Positions 1 to 12,344 of a stretch of 64,000 bases of DNA are shown here, in pieces. The stretch's first letter is position 1; each line of letters begins with the position of its first letter. Below the pieces are notes generated by a model. It did not search any database and was not told the DNA's origin. It was given only the letters and a program-made list of their open reading frames with translations. This DNA is from Hygrophila difformis (Eukaryota > Streptophyta > Magnoliopsida > Lamiales > Acanthaceae): assembly GCA_030278955.1 (NCBI GenBank), contig JAOANR010000001.1, positions 38,017,708 through 38,081,707 on the forward strand, read 5' to 3'. A program made the translations under genes and the position numbers.

Positions 1-89
1 AGGGTTGGATGTAGAAATTCAACTCTATGTCTTTTTACTTAATAAATTCAAGTAAAAAACCAATTAACTCACATTTGGAGCTTAGCTCA

Positions 90-107
90 AAATGTGAGGA
101 TGTTGAT
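90..107 (+). repeat. 18 bp motif repeated exactly at 3393-3410
   Basis: The same 18 bases occur here and at 3393-3410. They include GTGAGGATGTTGAT. At the second site the motif sits directly before a TG-starting sequence and resembles the polypurine tract of Tat/Athila-like Ty3 elements. That this copy marks another element edge is inference; no LTR could be recognised around it. Confidence 0.5.
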
Positions 108-115
108 TTTCCAAC

Positions 116-922
116 TTGAATGTGTTTATCAAAAATTTGCTAAAAATAGTTCCAATTCTCTCATTCAGCGACCTATGTTTAGAACTAGCTGAAGGAGTAA
201 GACTACTGGTATCAGACTTGTTTACTACTCCATGTCTTTCCAAAGGCATCATTCCCGCAGACCCGAATCAAGATCAAGACGGAAGAACTGAGCTGCTGGA
301 CCTTCCAGTGGAACTCTTGGGGGAGATCCTCTCTCGTATCGGGGAGGACGACATTAAAAAGGTGTTCATTGTTCGGGAGGCATGCAAGAAACTCAGGGAT
401 GCGGCTGATCTCCCTACTGTCTACAAAAGGTGCGAGCTGGAGACCACCATCGTGAAGATGTGGCAGCAGGGAGTCGAAGAGCAGAAAGAGGCACTCCTGC
501 TAAAGTGTGAGGAGGCTGGGAACTTCAACCTCCAGCTCATACCGGCGCTGCAAGTATTTGGAGCAGGGGACGAGGGTCAAGCCTGCGAACTACTGAAAGA
601 AGGGATTGATGACAACCATAAAGCCTCAATCTTTGTCAGGGAGTATATGCTGCTCAGCAAGGTGGACAATGAACAGGTCCAGCAGGGGGTAGCAATGATA
701 AACAGGATAGTGACTGATAAATCAGTCATGACATATGTGGGGACTAACGTCTTTGCATGGCTGGCTGATAGCCTGGAGACTCCTGACCTGTTTGGCACCC
801 AGGGACCCAGAGTTTACTGCTCACGAGTGCTGGAGGATGGCGAGGCAGACGAGGGTGATTACTGCGTGCCCTGCAGCCTGACCAACTTCGTCCACTGGAG
901 CAGGATCTTCTTTCAGGGTTAG
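116..922 (+). CDS. F-box-like protein (At2g35280/At1g67623-like)
   Basis: This 268-residue ORF has an F-box-like stretch at about residues 59-97 (LDLPVELLGEILSRI, then an ACKKLRDAA helix). A following region (about 125-200) has the pattern of plant F-box proteins of the At2g35280 type: a C..AGN motif, then SEL1-like helices with LLKEGIDDNHKAS and QGVAMI. A C..C...N...W motif (C250, C253, W261) closes it, as in that family. F-box proteins normally join SKP1 and CUL1 in SCF ubiquitin ligases and choose substrates; that role is inferred from family. The first 50 residues look unlike the family, so the listed ATG may not be the real start, and an acceptor-like CAG near 172 could begin a true exon. 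The stop is only 9 bases before the next ORF on the same strand, which carries a transposon-type domain. It may therefore be a gene copy carried by a mobile element. Expression is unknown. Confidence 0.55.
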   Translation: MNVFIKNLLKIVPILSFSDLCLELAEGVRLLVSDLFTTPCLSKGIIPADPNQDQDGRTELLDLPVELLGEILSRIGEDDIKKVFIVREACKKLRDAADLPTVYKRCELETTIVKMWQQGVEEQKEALLLKCEEAGNFNLQLIPALQVFGAGDEGQACELLKEGIDDNHKASIFVREYMLLSKVDNEQVQQGVAMINRIVTDKSVMTYVGTNVFAWLADSLETPDLFGTQGPRVYCSRVLEDGEADEGDYCVPCSLTNFVHWSRIFFQG

Positions 923-931
923 AGGAGAAGA

Positions 932-1785
932 ATGCTGAAGGGTTTTGCTAAGCTATGGCATGGACTGAAGATCAATGTGGGTGAGCATATCTTCCATGTC
1001 ATGACTTCAAGGACCTCCGGCAGGGCGGCTGCTCTCTGCTATCCAAACCTCATTAGAAGAATCTGCGAAGCCCAAGGAGTAGATCTATCTGTTTTCTCAG
1101 GGAGCGACACCATTGATATGAGTCGCCCAATTCCAGTTCCAAAAACGCGGGTATCTGATCCGGTGGTATACGCGATGCCAGATGAGTCAGAGCCCAATCC
1201 AAATACACTCCTGGGCAACCGGCTAAGCGCAAGTCACGAAAGAAAGAAGCCCGTACTGAAGCGGTGCCTTCAACAAAAGAAGCTGGAATCCCCTCAATTG
1301 GACCTGCTGCAGAGGAATATCCTCAAGGTGATGCCCCCACTCAGAGTCATCCCGGAACTGATGTTTCCACTCCAAGCCTATCACGAAGACATCCATTCCG
1401 ACCTTCTCGCAGAAGCCCGACTGTATCTCAGTATCCAGCTGACTCTCAAACTCTAGAAGGAGTGAGTAAAATGGGAGAGTCAATGATGCAGAGTCTCAAA
1501 TCTTTGGCCGACGTCATTGTTTCAACTCAAGAAAAGCAACTGCAGAAAGAGGAAGAGTTTAGGATGATAATGCTTGAGAGAGAAGCGGAGTTCAAAAAGG
1601 AAGCGGCTGAACGAGAGAAAAGGCAGCATCAAGAAAGGGTTGAAAGCGAAGAAAAGACAAGAAAAATGTTTGAAATGATGTTCGACAAGCAAACCAACCT
1701 GATGGAGAGATTGCTCAGGAGACTACCCTTACCTCCAAGAGACGACACCGGACCCTCCAAGCACCATGCAGAGAAGAAGGACTGA
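932..1785 (+). pseudogene. Plant transposon-domain protein with coiled coil, frameshifted
   Basis: Two overlapping frames make one likely protein. The first (from 932) contains GLKINVGEHIF, then PNLIRRICEAQGV, matching the pattern of the 'putative plant transposon protein' domain (PF20167-like). A proline-rich linker follows. The reading then moves by one base near 1200 to a second frame with a basic KRKSRKK stretch, a Ser/Pro-rich region, and from about 1490 a long charged coiled coil (EEEFRMIMLEREAEFKKEAAE) to the stop at 1785. The continuation is assigned because both frames are rich in fitting residues and the switch region is too short for an intron. The domain is known from plant retroelement-related proteins of unclear function. 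A sequencing error instead of true decay cannot be excluded. The 9-base gap after the F-box ORF suggests one transcript unit, but this is inference. Confidence 0.5.
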
Positions 1786-3392
1786 GTCAACGCGATCACA
1801 TTCCTATGAGCTTAAATGTAAACATCATGCATTAGAATCTTTATCCATTCAGTGCACATTCGACCATGCTGTTGGAATTCTTTTGTAATTGATGTATTTA
1901 CTGCTTTTCACAAAGAGAATTTCGTTTTGAATTCTCAAATATATTTTGAAAAAAATATGTGTGACAGTCCAAGATGAATAAGTGACTGTCACGCCAAAAA
2001 CAAGCTGTGACATGCTTGCATGTTCACAGTGTCTTTTTACTGCTTTCAATTAAATAACCAGCATAAAACGAGCATAAAATCTGTCACCTAAATTCACATG
2101 TTGAATTTAGGCTAAGGATGAAATTTTCAAACTATTAAATTGGGATAAAATAATTAAAAATATGCATGATATAAATTCTTGAGGTTTGGAGCTATAAAAA
2201 TCCAATGACATGATCACTTGGAAGAAAAATAAAATTTTCATGTTGAGAATTTGATTGAATAATATGCAAGAATTTTTCAAAGGCTAAATTCAAGAATAAG
2301 GGTATGACGTGACCAAACCGTCCATGTGAAATCTGAGCCGAGTCATCTTTACTCATTATTTCTTTGTTGTGTGAAGATCAATTCGATTAAAGGACACTAG
2401 AACTTGCAAATGGGGATCGATTCAAGACCATGCCATATTCCCGAAATCGAGCATATGATCGAGGCACTTAGAAAAACCCAAATTTTTGGCCTTCTTTTGA
2501 ATTCCAAACCCAAAAATATTTTCCCTTTATGATTAACCAAGTTGAGCCTTTAAGCCTAATTTTTCTTTGAAACCACTATATTATTTCCAACCTTATAAAA
2601 AGACCAAGAAAATCAAACTCAAGTGTACACGAATAAATTCCATCAAGGCATTATAGTCTATGATCATCAAAAATATCAATCGATATTCATAAACCGATCA
2701 AAAAAAAATGTGTGTTGAGTTTCATTCAACAAAAATAAGTTGCAATTGACAAAGTAAAATTAGACAAAGTCTAATGTCATGCAATAGAAAAGAGAAACAA
2801 AAGAAAGAAAGAAATTTTGATGATCATAGACTTCAAGTAAAAATATGTCAAGTTATGATGGAATGAATTCATGTCACTTTTAGCCTAATAATTCCCTTCC
2901 ATACCAATGATACAACCGTATGCCCCGTTATAACCTTGAATAAGACCTCGGGATCTCGATTTGAGGAAATAAGTAGGTGGCGAGTTGGTCTAATTGCAAG
3001 CTTATGGGAGAATTAATTTGAATTTGATTATGAGCGTATTGTTTAAAAGCCAACTTTGAGAGTGAGTGAAATTTCCGACTTTACTATATGAGAGGCTCTG
3101 CTTTGATTGATTAATGTTCATGTCATGCCCGAATTCGAGAATTAAACCAATGAAAATTTTCTATGCATATATTCAAGAAAAATTAACAATAATGATTGAT
3201 TTGTATACCTATCCAAGTGAGAAGTATCATTTCATTAAACACTGCAATCAAGAGAATTTAATACTTGTAATTTTGATTGTATTATCCCAATATAACAAGA
3301 ATGAAATTTCTGAAGCCACGCAAATGGATTGAATATGCAGAGTCCATGCTCTTAGGAGCACTGACTCTGACTGCTCGGGGACGATCAGTATT
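1786..3392 (+). other. Non-coding stretch, likely 3' internal region of an LTR element
   Basis: There is no convincing ORF. The sequence is moderately AT-rich. Its last 300 bases lead through GCTCGGGGACGATCAG to a polypurine-tract-like motif. In Tat/Athila-like Ty3 elements a long non-coding stretch separates the last ORF from the 3' LTR, which fits this layout. The short ORFs at 3114-3332 and 3277-3576 look random. Confidence 0.45.
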
Positions 3393-3406
3393 AAATGTGA
3401 GGATGT
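3393..3406 (+). promoter_or_regulatory. Polypurine-tract-like motif before a TG boundary
   Basis: AAATGTGAGGATGT lies directly before TGATAATGGCC, the outer end of the palindrome. A purine-rich tract next to TG is where plus-strand synthesis starts in LTR retrotransposons. The similarity to Tat/Athila-like tracts is from memory of the family pattern. Confidence 0.45.
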
Positions 3407-3735
3407 TGATAATGGCCAAAATTGTCCATTATTTCCAATCCATTTCCGTGTCTGAGACGGACATTTTGATCGTATTCCCATCTTATTTTAATAAGAAAGT
3501 AGTTGAATTCGACAGATTGATGCAAGTTTGTAAAAATATTAAGCTGGTAGTGAAAGACACAAAATATGCAATTTAATTGCATTTGTGTAGAAAAATCCAA
3601 AAACATGAAAAAAGGAAAAAGAAAAGAAAAAGGAATGAAAAGATGGGCAAAAGAATAAGATAGCCCACAAAAATCAAAAAGATGGGAAAAAGAATGAAAA
3701 TCCCACAAATTGAAATTTTGGTTAAGTGTTGAAGA

Positions 3736-4165
3736 CCAATTCGGTCTATAAGCAATTCGACCTAAATCGAATTGCTCATTAGACCGAATTGCTGAAGAAA
3801 AGAAGAAAAAGAGAAGTGTTGAAGAGGAGAAGAGCAACCAATTCGGTCTATGGCCATTCGGTCTATACCGAATTGGCCCCTAGACCGAATTGCACCTTGG
3901 AAAGGAGAAGACTTTGAGCAAAACAGAAAAGAAGGAATTCGATCTATTGCAATTCGGCCTAGGCCGAATTGATTGCATAGATCGAATTGCCTCAAAGCAA
4001 GGAAGCCAAGCAGGAGCCATCATCAATTCAAAAAGGCCAATTCGGTCTACATATAGACCGAATTGATGGATGAATACCACATTCCAGCTCAAGATCAAGA
4101 AGGAAGACCTCATGCAATTCGAATTGCATCAATTCGATCTAAACCGAATTACATGAGGAGACCGA
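3736..4165. repeat. Cluster of self-complementary AATTCGGTC motifs, left outer
   Basis: Around ten copies of AATTCGGTC or its complement GACCGAATT lie in about 430 bases. They often form pairs such as ATTCGGTCTATACCGAAT that are themselves palindromes. The spacers between copies are unrelated unique sequence, so this is a motif array and not a simple tandem satellite. Confidence 0.8.
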
Positions 4166-4234
4166 ATCACATTCAGAATTGCAGCTGTGAAGCACGTGAG
4201 AAATGCATGATGGGCCTAGGGTTTCGAGAAGAAG

Positions 4235-4242
4235 TATAAAAG
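4235..4242 (+). promoter_or_regulatory. TATA-like box in the left arm
   Basis: TATAAAAG lies just after the first motif cluster and about 90 bases before a pyrimidine-rich CTTCACCCCTTAAGGG. This is the order expected for U3 and R of an LTR. Transcription would run toward the palindrome centre. Confidence 0.45.
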
Positions 4243-5099
4243 CTGACCTCCCTCAACACAAGAAATATTCTGGACATACTTGGACAGTTTGCTGGGAGAC
4301 AAAAAGAAGGAGCAGAAGGTTCTTCACCCCTTAAGGGTTAGGTAGGTAGTGTAGTTTAGTTAGTTTATTTTTCATGCTAGTATTGTAGATTTATTGCTTT
4401 CGAGCTTAGTTTGTTTTTCATAGAAGCTTGTTACCACCCTTAGTGTAGCCATTTCCATAAACTTTAAATGCTTTGTAGTTAGAATGAACCCTACCTTCAA
4501 GCTAATGAATGGTTTTAGGGTTGTTTACTGCTTTCAAGTGTCAATACAAGAAAGAATCCAGAAATGGGTTTTCATTTCATGTGTTTGGCATTTATTTAAT
4601 GATTTCTTTAGCAATAAATGGTAGAATGTTTGTTTGTTTCAACTAGGTTATATTTATTATGCCCTAGTTGACTTGCATTCTTAATAAATGTATGTTAGTG
4701 GGTTTTTGGCTTGATTTTACACCTTAGAGATTCAAATAAGTACTCTTAGGTTTTAGACAATCTTAGGCTTGTTAAGATTTATTTCCATGCTTTCCAGTGC
4801 TGTTTTAGTTTCTTTTATTGGCTTAGTGTTGCCTTAGATAATGTAGGTATTCTTATTTGTAAGCATGTGTTCTTATTTATTCAGTAGATATTTAAGCTCT
4901 GGATCTTGGATTGCTTGTTTGTAGATTCAAGGTTTGTTTCTTGCCAATGCTTGTTAGCCACATAACCTAGGTCTAGTTTCCTTAAAAACACTCATTAGTG
5001 TGGCTGTGAAGTGACATTGATGTGAAATGAAGGATTTGGTAAATCTTATCCATCATAAACCACACAATGTTTACCAAACCCACACTTATGAGAGAAAGA

Positions 5100-5680
5100 C
5101 ATGCAATTCGATTTGAGGCAATTCGGTTTAAACTGAATTGTCCATGAAAATGGAATTGCATGGCAAAAATATTTGTTGAATGTTTTACCTTGAAAATTTA
5201 TATGCAATTCGATCTAGGCAATTCGGTCTAGACCGAATTGCCCATGAGACCGAATTGCATAGCAAAAAGTGTTGTTTTCATGTGGTTCTCTAAGCAGTTC
5301 GGTCAAGGTAATTTGGTGTAGACCGAATTGCTCATATAGACCGAATTAGCTTGGAGACCACATTGTATGCATTCCATCCCCTCATGCCTTAGTTTACTTT
5401 ATTGCTTCTACCAATTCGAATTGCCAATTCGGTCTAAACCGAATTGACTTGGCAATTCGAATCACCTTCATCTTGGGGCAAATGCCTTAGCCAAATTTGA
5501 GTGAAGAAACGACTTCATCAATTCGAATTGTCCAATTTGGTTTAGACCGAATTGCTTGACAATTCGAATTAGAGGATGCTTCATGACTTTACAAGGATTA
5601 ATTGGGTATGGTGTTACTTCATACTTCATGCATCCTCAATTCGGTCTCTTTTGCACTTTGCCCAATAGACCAAATTGCTT
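5100..5680. repeat. Cluster of self-complementary AATTCGGTC motifs, left inner
   Basis: A second cluster of the same motif lies downstream of the TATA-like box. It has perfect or near-perfect palindromes such as TTCGGTCTAGACCGAA near 5222, and variants with an extra ATTCGAAT core. It is mirrored in the right arm at about 10785-11370. Confidence 0.8.
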
Positions 5681-8058
5681 TCTTCCTTCTACTTTAAAAC
5701 TCCAAAAATATTTTATTTCAAGAGTTGTGTAAGTTGCATGGGTGTATTGGGCCTAGGCCCATTACATCTAATTTTATCCATTACACATCTCAACCCATCA
5801 GTGTCTAATTATTGTGTGATTAACACTCACACAACACCAAAACATTTTCTAGATTTTGTTTATTTTCTCTTTCATTGTGTGTATGAACAACTAGTAAGAA
5901 ATATATCAGACTAACGTTGGCGGGTATTCCCACACGGATAACTAGCTCGTATTCTGAATATTAAATACTAGTTGTTATTTTGCATGGTTCGGATAGTGGT
6001 CGGTGGAAGCCTTGGCGGTTCGTCCATCCGGGATTATGACAGCTGCTCAGCTGACTCCTATCCGGATACAGTTTTCTTTTCTTTATCTTAATTTTAAACC
6101 TGAATCTAGAATTGTAGTAATAATAAATGATATATGCCAATGTCATCTAATAATTATTACAATAATAGAACATGTGGGTTTTCATCCAGATTCACAGATA
6201 GTGAAGTCTAAGATGACGGCGGCAACCGTCATTCAAGGCATTCTTCTGTCTAAAAATCATTCCATCTGGAATACTTGGGACCCGGACAGCAGATGTTTGC
6301 AGTTCGGATAACCCCAATTATTTCTGGCATTCTCTTTAGCCAACTTCTTCTTATCTCAGGCTAATTCATCTTTGTGTATCAAATTCTGTCTAACCCCACC
6401 ATATATTTTGGGGCAGTTTATTTTACTTCTCATATACATGTATGCATGATATTATTATGTAGATATTGTGGTCCTTAATATTTTGGAGATCCTTCTCCTT
6501 GGACATAGAAGTCTTGATTTAAATCAGATGCTGCATAATAAATTTCCACAAAAATCACTTTATAAAATCCAGATCTGAGTACAGGATAATTTCACAGTTA
6601 TGACTAATTCATCTTCTACTGGGGGTTGATTTTGAGGACTTATAAGCAGAGTCAGCGATTAGGTCTCTCCTAGACTGAAAGGATCTGTGTTTAAATTGAG
6701 AGTTTAGTACATGTTTAGGGAATGATTTTCAAATACCTATTTGCTTCTCAAAATTGTTGTGTGTTGGAAATCTTTTATTAAATGTTGCATCGAATCAGTA
6801 TCCACTTGGATTCGGATAAGATGTGATAATTAATATTAGAGGAACAACATATAGGCCTTGGTTAATTTCTAAGGTAAGGTTGAGTATTCTTTCAACTACT
6901 ATCTTCTCCCACCAAAGCCTAAAAGTGAGTCTTGAGTGAGTACATTCGGAATAGATCTCCACAGGTCTGTTCCACTCATGTTTGTACCTCATAACTAAAA
7001 GGATGTTATAAGCCCTGTGGCTTACTGATATTTGGGAAGTTCTAAATCTGCATCTGGTCATCAAGACCAGGGGCTCTTTTATACTAACGGATTGTGAGAT
7101 CTTTTAAGACTTCCGAATGATAGGTTTTTAAATGCTTTCTTTAACTGCTTTCTTTACCGCTTTCTTTAAAATGCTTTCATAGAGGTCACTCGAAAGCAGA
7201 GATGTGTCTGCCGGTTGTAAGGTTTAAGAGTTATGGATTAGTTCGGGGGTAGGTTTGGACTTTGGGTGTGACAAGGGGGACGATAGGAGTACGTGGCATA
7301 TCAATTAATGATATGTTAGGTGTTGCTTGTCCACCACATTTGACTAACACACTCTTGCAAGGCATTGCAGGGAGAGTTATTAATTTGTGGTATCTTAGAA
7401 CTTGAGGTCTTAAGAGCATGTAAATTCTCACTGTAAGTACCTGTCTGTTAAAGGGAACATAGTGCAGAAAGCATGAGAGTTAGATAACTGATAGATTATC
7501 CCAAACAAAGATCTGTGTATTAAAATAGAAGTTTAATTGTGTTTCATCTGAACCTTGTCCAATCTTCATTATTTTCTCCCTGTCCCTTCTGTCACATTTT
7601 AATTCGCTTTCGTAGAATAATTTTATTCGCTTTCCTAGCATAACTCTTACCGCTGTCTTAGAATAAATTTAATCGCTTTTTAGAATAATATTTTACTGCT
7701 TTCATAATTTAGTTTAAATTATTGTCAAGTAGTTGTTAGAAATCATTGCAAAACTTGAATCGAGTAACCGAGTGGAAAATCTTAGTAAACGACGTGGGCC
7801 CTACTTCTATCACACATCCTCCAGTGAACGATCCGGTCTTACTATAAATTACTGCAATTTTTGACACCGTGCGCTTTCGGGGGCACAGTTTCTTAACACG
7901 AGCAATAAAAACGTGACAACCTATAATATATCCCTAATCCCAACTCCATCTTCATAAATTGGTTTCACTGAATAAAATTGAAAACCAGGATTATGATGTT
8001 TCAGAAAATATTCATGTAATGGGGATTTGTCAAAAGTTTCATGGCAAGAATCTTCATG

Positions 8059-8379
8059 ACATGAAACTATGATAAGTTTCATGATGCCAAATGCCGAGGA
8101 TCTTCAGTATGACAGACTGAAGGTCAAGATTGAACTATCTATCCCGGCTGCACCGTGAAAGTTGTCAAAAGTTTCATGCCGGGGAGGATCACAGCGCCGT
8201 TTGAAATCAGAGTACCCCACATGAGTAATAAAAAGTGAAATATATCCTTAAACCCCTTCCCCACGAATCATAACTCTTTTCTTTTAATAAATTTAACTTG
8301 GGATATTTTAGAAAAGCTCGTGTAGGAAATTGTCAAAAGTTTCACTCCCCGGCATGAAACTTTTGACAATTTCCTGCCT
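8059..8379. other. Spacer at the centre of the palindrome
   Basis: About 320 bases do not match between the arms. They carry repeated TTGTCAAAAGTTTCATG in both orientations (8162, and as a hairpin near 8330-8367), so the centre can fold by itself. No gene is present. Confidence 0.65.
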
Positions 8380-10784
8380 TGAAGATCCTTGCCATGAAAC
8401 TTTTGACAAGTTCCCACTACATGAGTATTTTCTGAAAAATCATAATCCTGGTTTTCAATTTTATTTAATGAAACCAATTTATGAAGATGGATTTGAGATT
8501 AGGGATATATTTATAGGTTGTCACGTTTTTATTACTCGTGTTAAGAAACTGTGCCCCCAAAAGCGCACGATGTCAAAAATTGCAGTAATTTATAGTAAGA
8601 CCGGATCGTTCACTGGAGGATGTGCGATAGAAGCAGGGCCCACGTCGTTTACTAAGATTTTCCACTCGGTTACTCGATTCAAGTTTTGCAATGATTTCTA
8701 ACAACTACTTGACAATAATTTAAACTAGATTATGAAAGCAGTAAAATATAATTCTTCAAAGCATGGTAAATTTAGTCTAAAAAGCGATTAAATCTATTCT
8801 AAGAAAGCAATAAGAATTATGCTAAGAAAGCAGGTAAAATTATTCTACGAAAGCAGATTTAAAAATGTGACAGAAGGTTTAGGGAGAAGATAATAAGGAT
8901 TGGACAAGATTCAGATGAAACCTAAGTAAGCTTCCATTTTAATACACAGATCTTTGTTTGGGATAATCCATCAGTTAGCTAACTCTCATGCTCTTTCTAT
9001 ACCATGTTCCCTTTAACAGACAGGTACTTATAGTAAGAGTTTACATGCTCTTAAGACAGCAAATTCTAAGATACCACAGACGCAGAACTACCCTTGCAAT
9101 GCACTGCTAAGGTATATTATTTATCTGTGGTGGACAAGCAACATCTGACAAATCATTAGTTGATATGCCAAGTACTCCTGTCATCCCCTTGTCACACCCA
9201 AAGTCCAAATCTAATCCCGAACTAATCCATAACTCTTAAACCTTCCAACCGGCGGCCAACCTCTAATTCTTCCGAGTGACCTCTATGAAAGCGTTTTAAA
9301 GAAAGCGATAAAGAAAGCAGTAAAGAAAGCATTTAAAACCTATCACTCGGAAGTCTTAAAAGATCATCACATTCCGTTAGTATAAAAGAGCCCCTAGTCT
9401 TGGTGACCAGATGCAGATTTCGAACTTCCCAAATATCCGTAAGCCACAGGGCTTATAACATCCGGTTAGTTATGAGATACAAACATGAGTGGAACAGACC
9501 TATGAAGATCTATTCCGAATGTACTCACTCAAGACTCAATTTTAGGCTTTGGCGGGAGAAGATAGTAGTTGAAAGAATACTCAACTCTACCTTAGAAATT
9601 AACCAAGGCCTATATGTTGTTCCTCTAATATTAATTATCACATCTTATCCGAATCCAAGTGGACACTGATTCGATGCAACACTTAATAAAAGATTTCCAA
9701 CACACAGTAATTTTGAGAAACAAATGGATATTTGAAAATCATTCCCTAAACAGGTACTAAACTCTCAATTAAAACACATATCCTTTCAGTCTAGGTGAGA
9801 CCTAATTGCTGACTCTGCTTCTAAGTTCTCAAAATCAACCCCCAGTAGAATATGAGTTAGTCATAACTGTGAAATTTATCCCTTACACAGATCCGGATTT
9901 TATAAAGTGATTTTTTTGTTGAAATTTATTATGCAGCATCTGATTTAAATCAAGACTTCTATGTCCAAGGAGAAGGATCTCCAAAATATTATAGACCACA
10001 ATATCTATATGATAATATCATGCATACATGTATATGAGAAGTAAAATAAGTACCCCAAAATATATGGTGGGGTTAGACAGATTTGATACACAAAGATGAA
10101 TTAGCCAGAGATACGAAGAAAATGGCTAAAGAGATTGCCAGAAATAATTGGGGTTATCCGGACGGCAAACATCTGCTATCCGGGTCCCAAGTATTCCAGA
10201 TGGAATGATTTTTAGACAGTGGAATGCCTCAAATGACAGTTGCCGCCGTCATCATAGACTTCACTATCTGTGAATCTGGATGAAAATCCACATGTTCTAT
10301 TGTTGTAATAATTATTAGATGACATTGGCATATATCATCTATCATTACTACAACTCTAGATTCAGGTTTGAAATTAAGGTAAAGAAAAGAAAACTGTATC
10401 CGGATAGGAGTCAGCTGAGCAGCTGTCATAATCCCGGATGGACGAACCGCCAAGGCTTCCACCGACCACTATCCGAACCATGCAAAATAACAACTAGTAA
10501 TTAATACTCAGAATACGAGCTAGTTATCCGTGTGGGAATACCCGCCAACATTAGTCTGATATATTTCTTACTAGTTGTTCATGCACACCATGAAAGGGAA
10601 AATAAACAAGATTAAGAAAATATTTTTGGTATTGTGTGAGTGTTAATCACACAATAGATAGACACTGATGGGTTGAGATGTGTAATAGATAAAATTAGGT
10701 GTGATGGGCCTAGGCCCAATACACCCATGCAACTTACACAACTCAAGAAATAAAATGTTTTTTAAGGTTTCAAAATAGAAGGAA

Positions 10785-11370
10785 GAAAGCAATTCGGTCT
10801 ATTGGGCAAAATGCAAAAGAGACCGAATTGAGGATGCATGAGGTATGAAGTATTTTCCTCACCCAATTAATCATTGCAAGGAGATGGAATATCATCTAAT
10901 TCGAATTGTCAAGCAATTCGGTCTAAACCGAATTGGACAATTCGAATTGATGAAGTCATTTCCTTACTCAAATTTGACTAAGGCATTTGCTTCAAAAATG
11001 AGGGTGATTCGAATTGCCATGTCAATTCGGTTTAAACCGAATTGGACAATTCGAATTGGTAAGACAAAGAAAATAAACCAAGGCATGAAGGGATTGCATG
11101 CATACAATATGGTGTACAAGGTCAATTCGATCTATGGGAGGGATTCGGTCTAAACCGAATTCGCACAGACCGAATTGCTTTTGCACCATATGAGAACAAT
11201 TTTTGCTATGCAATTCGGTCTCATGGGCAATTCGGTATAGACCGAATTACCTAGATCGAATTGCATATAAATTTTTAGATAAGACACTCAACATATATTT
11301 TTGCCATGCAATTCCATTCTCATGGGCAATTCGGTTTAGACCGAATTGCCTCAAATCGAATTGCATGCCT
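10785..11370. repeat. AATTCGGTC motif cluster, right inner
   Basis: This is the mirror of 5100-5680. Several motif pairs that are imperfect palindromes on one side are perfect on the other, for example GTCTAAACCGAATT near 10919. Confidence 0.75.
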
Positions 11371-12249
11371 TTTCTCTCATAAAAGATATTTTGAACTCAT
11401 AAGTGCAGGTTCGGTTTACATTGTGTGGTTTATGATGAATAAGATTTACCAAATCCTTCATTTCACATCAATGTCACCTCACAGCCACACTAATGAGTGT
11501 TTTAAGGAAAATAGGCACAGTAGGTTACGTGGCTAGCAGGTATTGGCATGAAACAAACCTTAATTCTACAAACAAGCAATCAAAGATCAAAGACTTAAAC
11601 ATCTAATAAATAATAAGAACACATGCATAAAAATAAGAACACCTAAATTATCTAAGGCAACAATAAGCTAACAAAAAGAGAATAAAGCAACAACTGAATA
11701 AACATAGAAATAAATTCTAACAAGCCTAAAATCATCTAAAACCTAAGAACACTCATTTGAATCACTAAGGTATAAGAATAAGCCAAAAACCCACTAAACA
11801 TGCATTTATTGAGAATGTAAGTCAACTAGGACATAATAAATGTAACCTAGTTGAAACAAACAAACATTCTAACATTTATTACTAAGGAAAGCATTAAATA
11901 AGTGTCAAACACTTGAAATAAAAACTCATCTCTGGATTCTTTCTTATATTGACACTTGAAAGCAACAAATAACCCTAAAACCATCATTAGCTTGAAGGTA
12001 GGGTTCTTTATAACTACAAAGCATTTAACGTTTATGGAAATGGCTACACTAAAGGTAGTAACAAGCTTCTATGACAGTAAACTGAGATTAAAAGCATTAA
12101 AACTACACTACAAGCATGAAAAATAAACTAACTAACTAAACTACCTACCTAACCCTTAAGGGGTGGAGAACCTTCTGCTCCTTCTTTTTGTCTCCCAGCA
12201 AATGTCCAAGTGTAAGTGTTCCCATTTTTCTTGTGTTGAGGAAGGTCAG

Positions 12250-12257
12250 CTTTTATA
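12250..12257 (-). promoter_or_regulatory. TATA-like box in the right arm
   Basis: CTTTTATA on the plus strand reads TATAAAAG on the minus strand, mirroring 4235-4242. It points to the palindrome centre, so the two arms carry convergent promoters. Confidence 0.45.
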
Positions 12258-12344
12258 CTTCTTCACGGAACCCTAGGCCCATCAGGGCCCATCCACAGTG
12301 CCATGCATTTCTCACGTGCTCAAAGCTGCGATTTCGAATGTGGT

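Larger units (their letters stand above)
3407..8058 (+). repeat. Left arm of the giant inverted repeat
   Basis: The arm starts TGATAATGGCC. It contains two clusters of AATTCGGTC/GACCGAATT motifs (3736-4165 and 5100-5680), a TATA-like box at 4235 and a GC-richer stretch at 5915-6060. Two PBS-like candidates follow LTR-end-like CA dinucleotides: TTGGCGGGTATTCCCACAC near 5916 and TTTTGACACCGTGCGC near 7860. Neither could be matched firmly to a tRNA. No ORF with recognisable homology is present. Confidence 0.75.

Noticed and set aside
5910..5935. LTR end and primer site in the palindrome arm (TTGGCGGGTATTCCCACAC)
   Set aside because: It follows a CA and starts with TGG, but no plant tRNA 3' end could be matched with certainty. 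It is kept only as a candidate in the arm entry.
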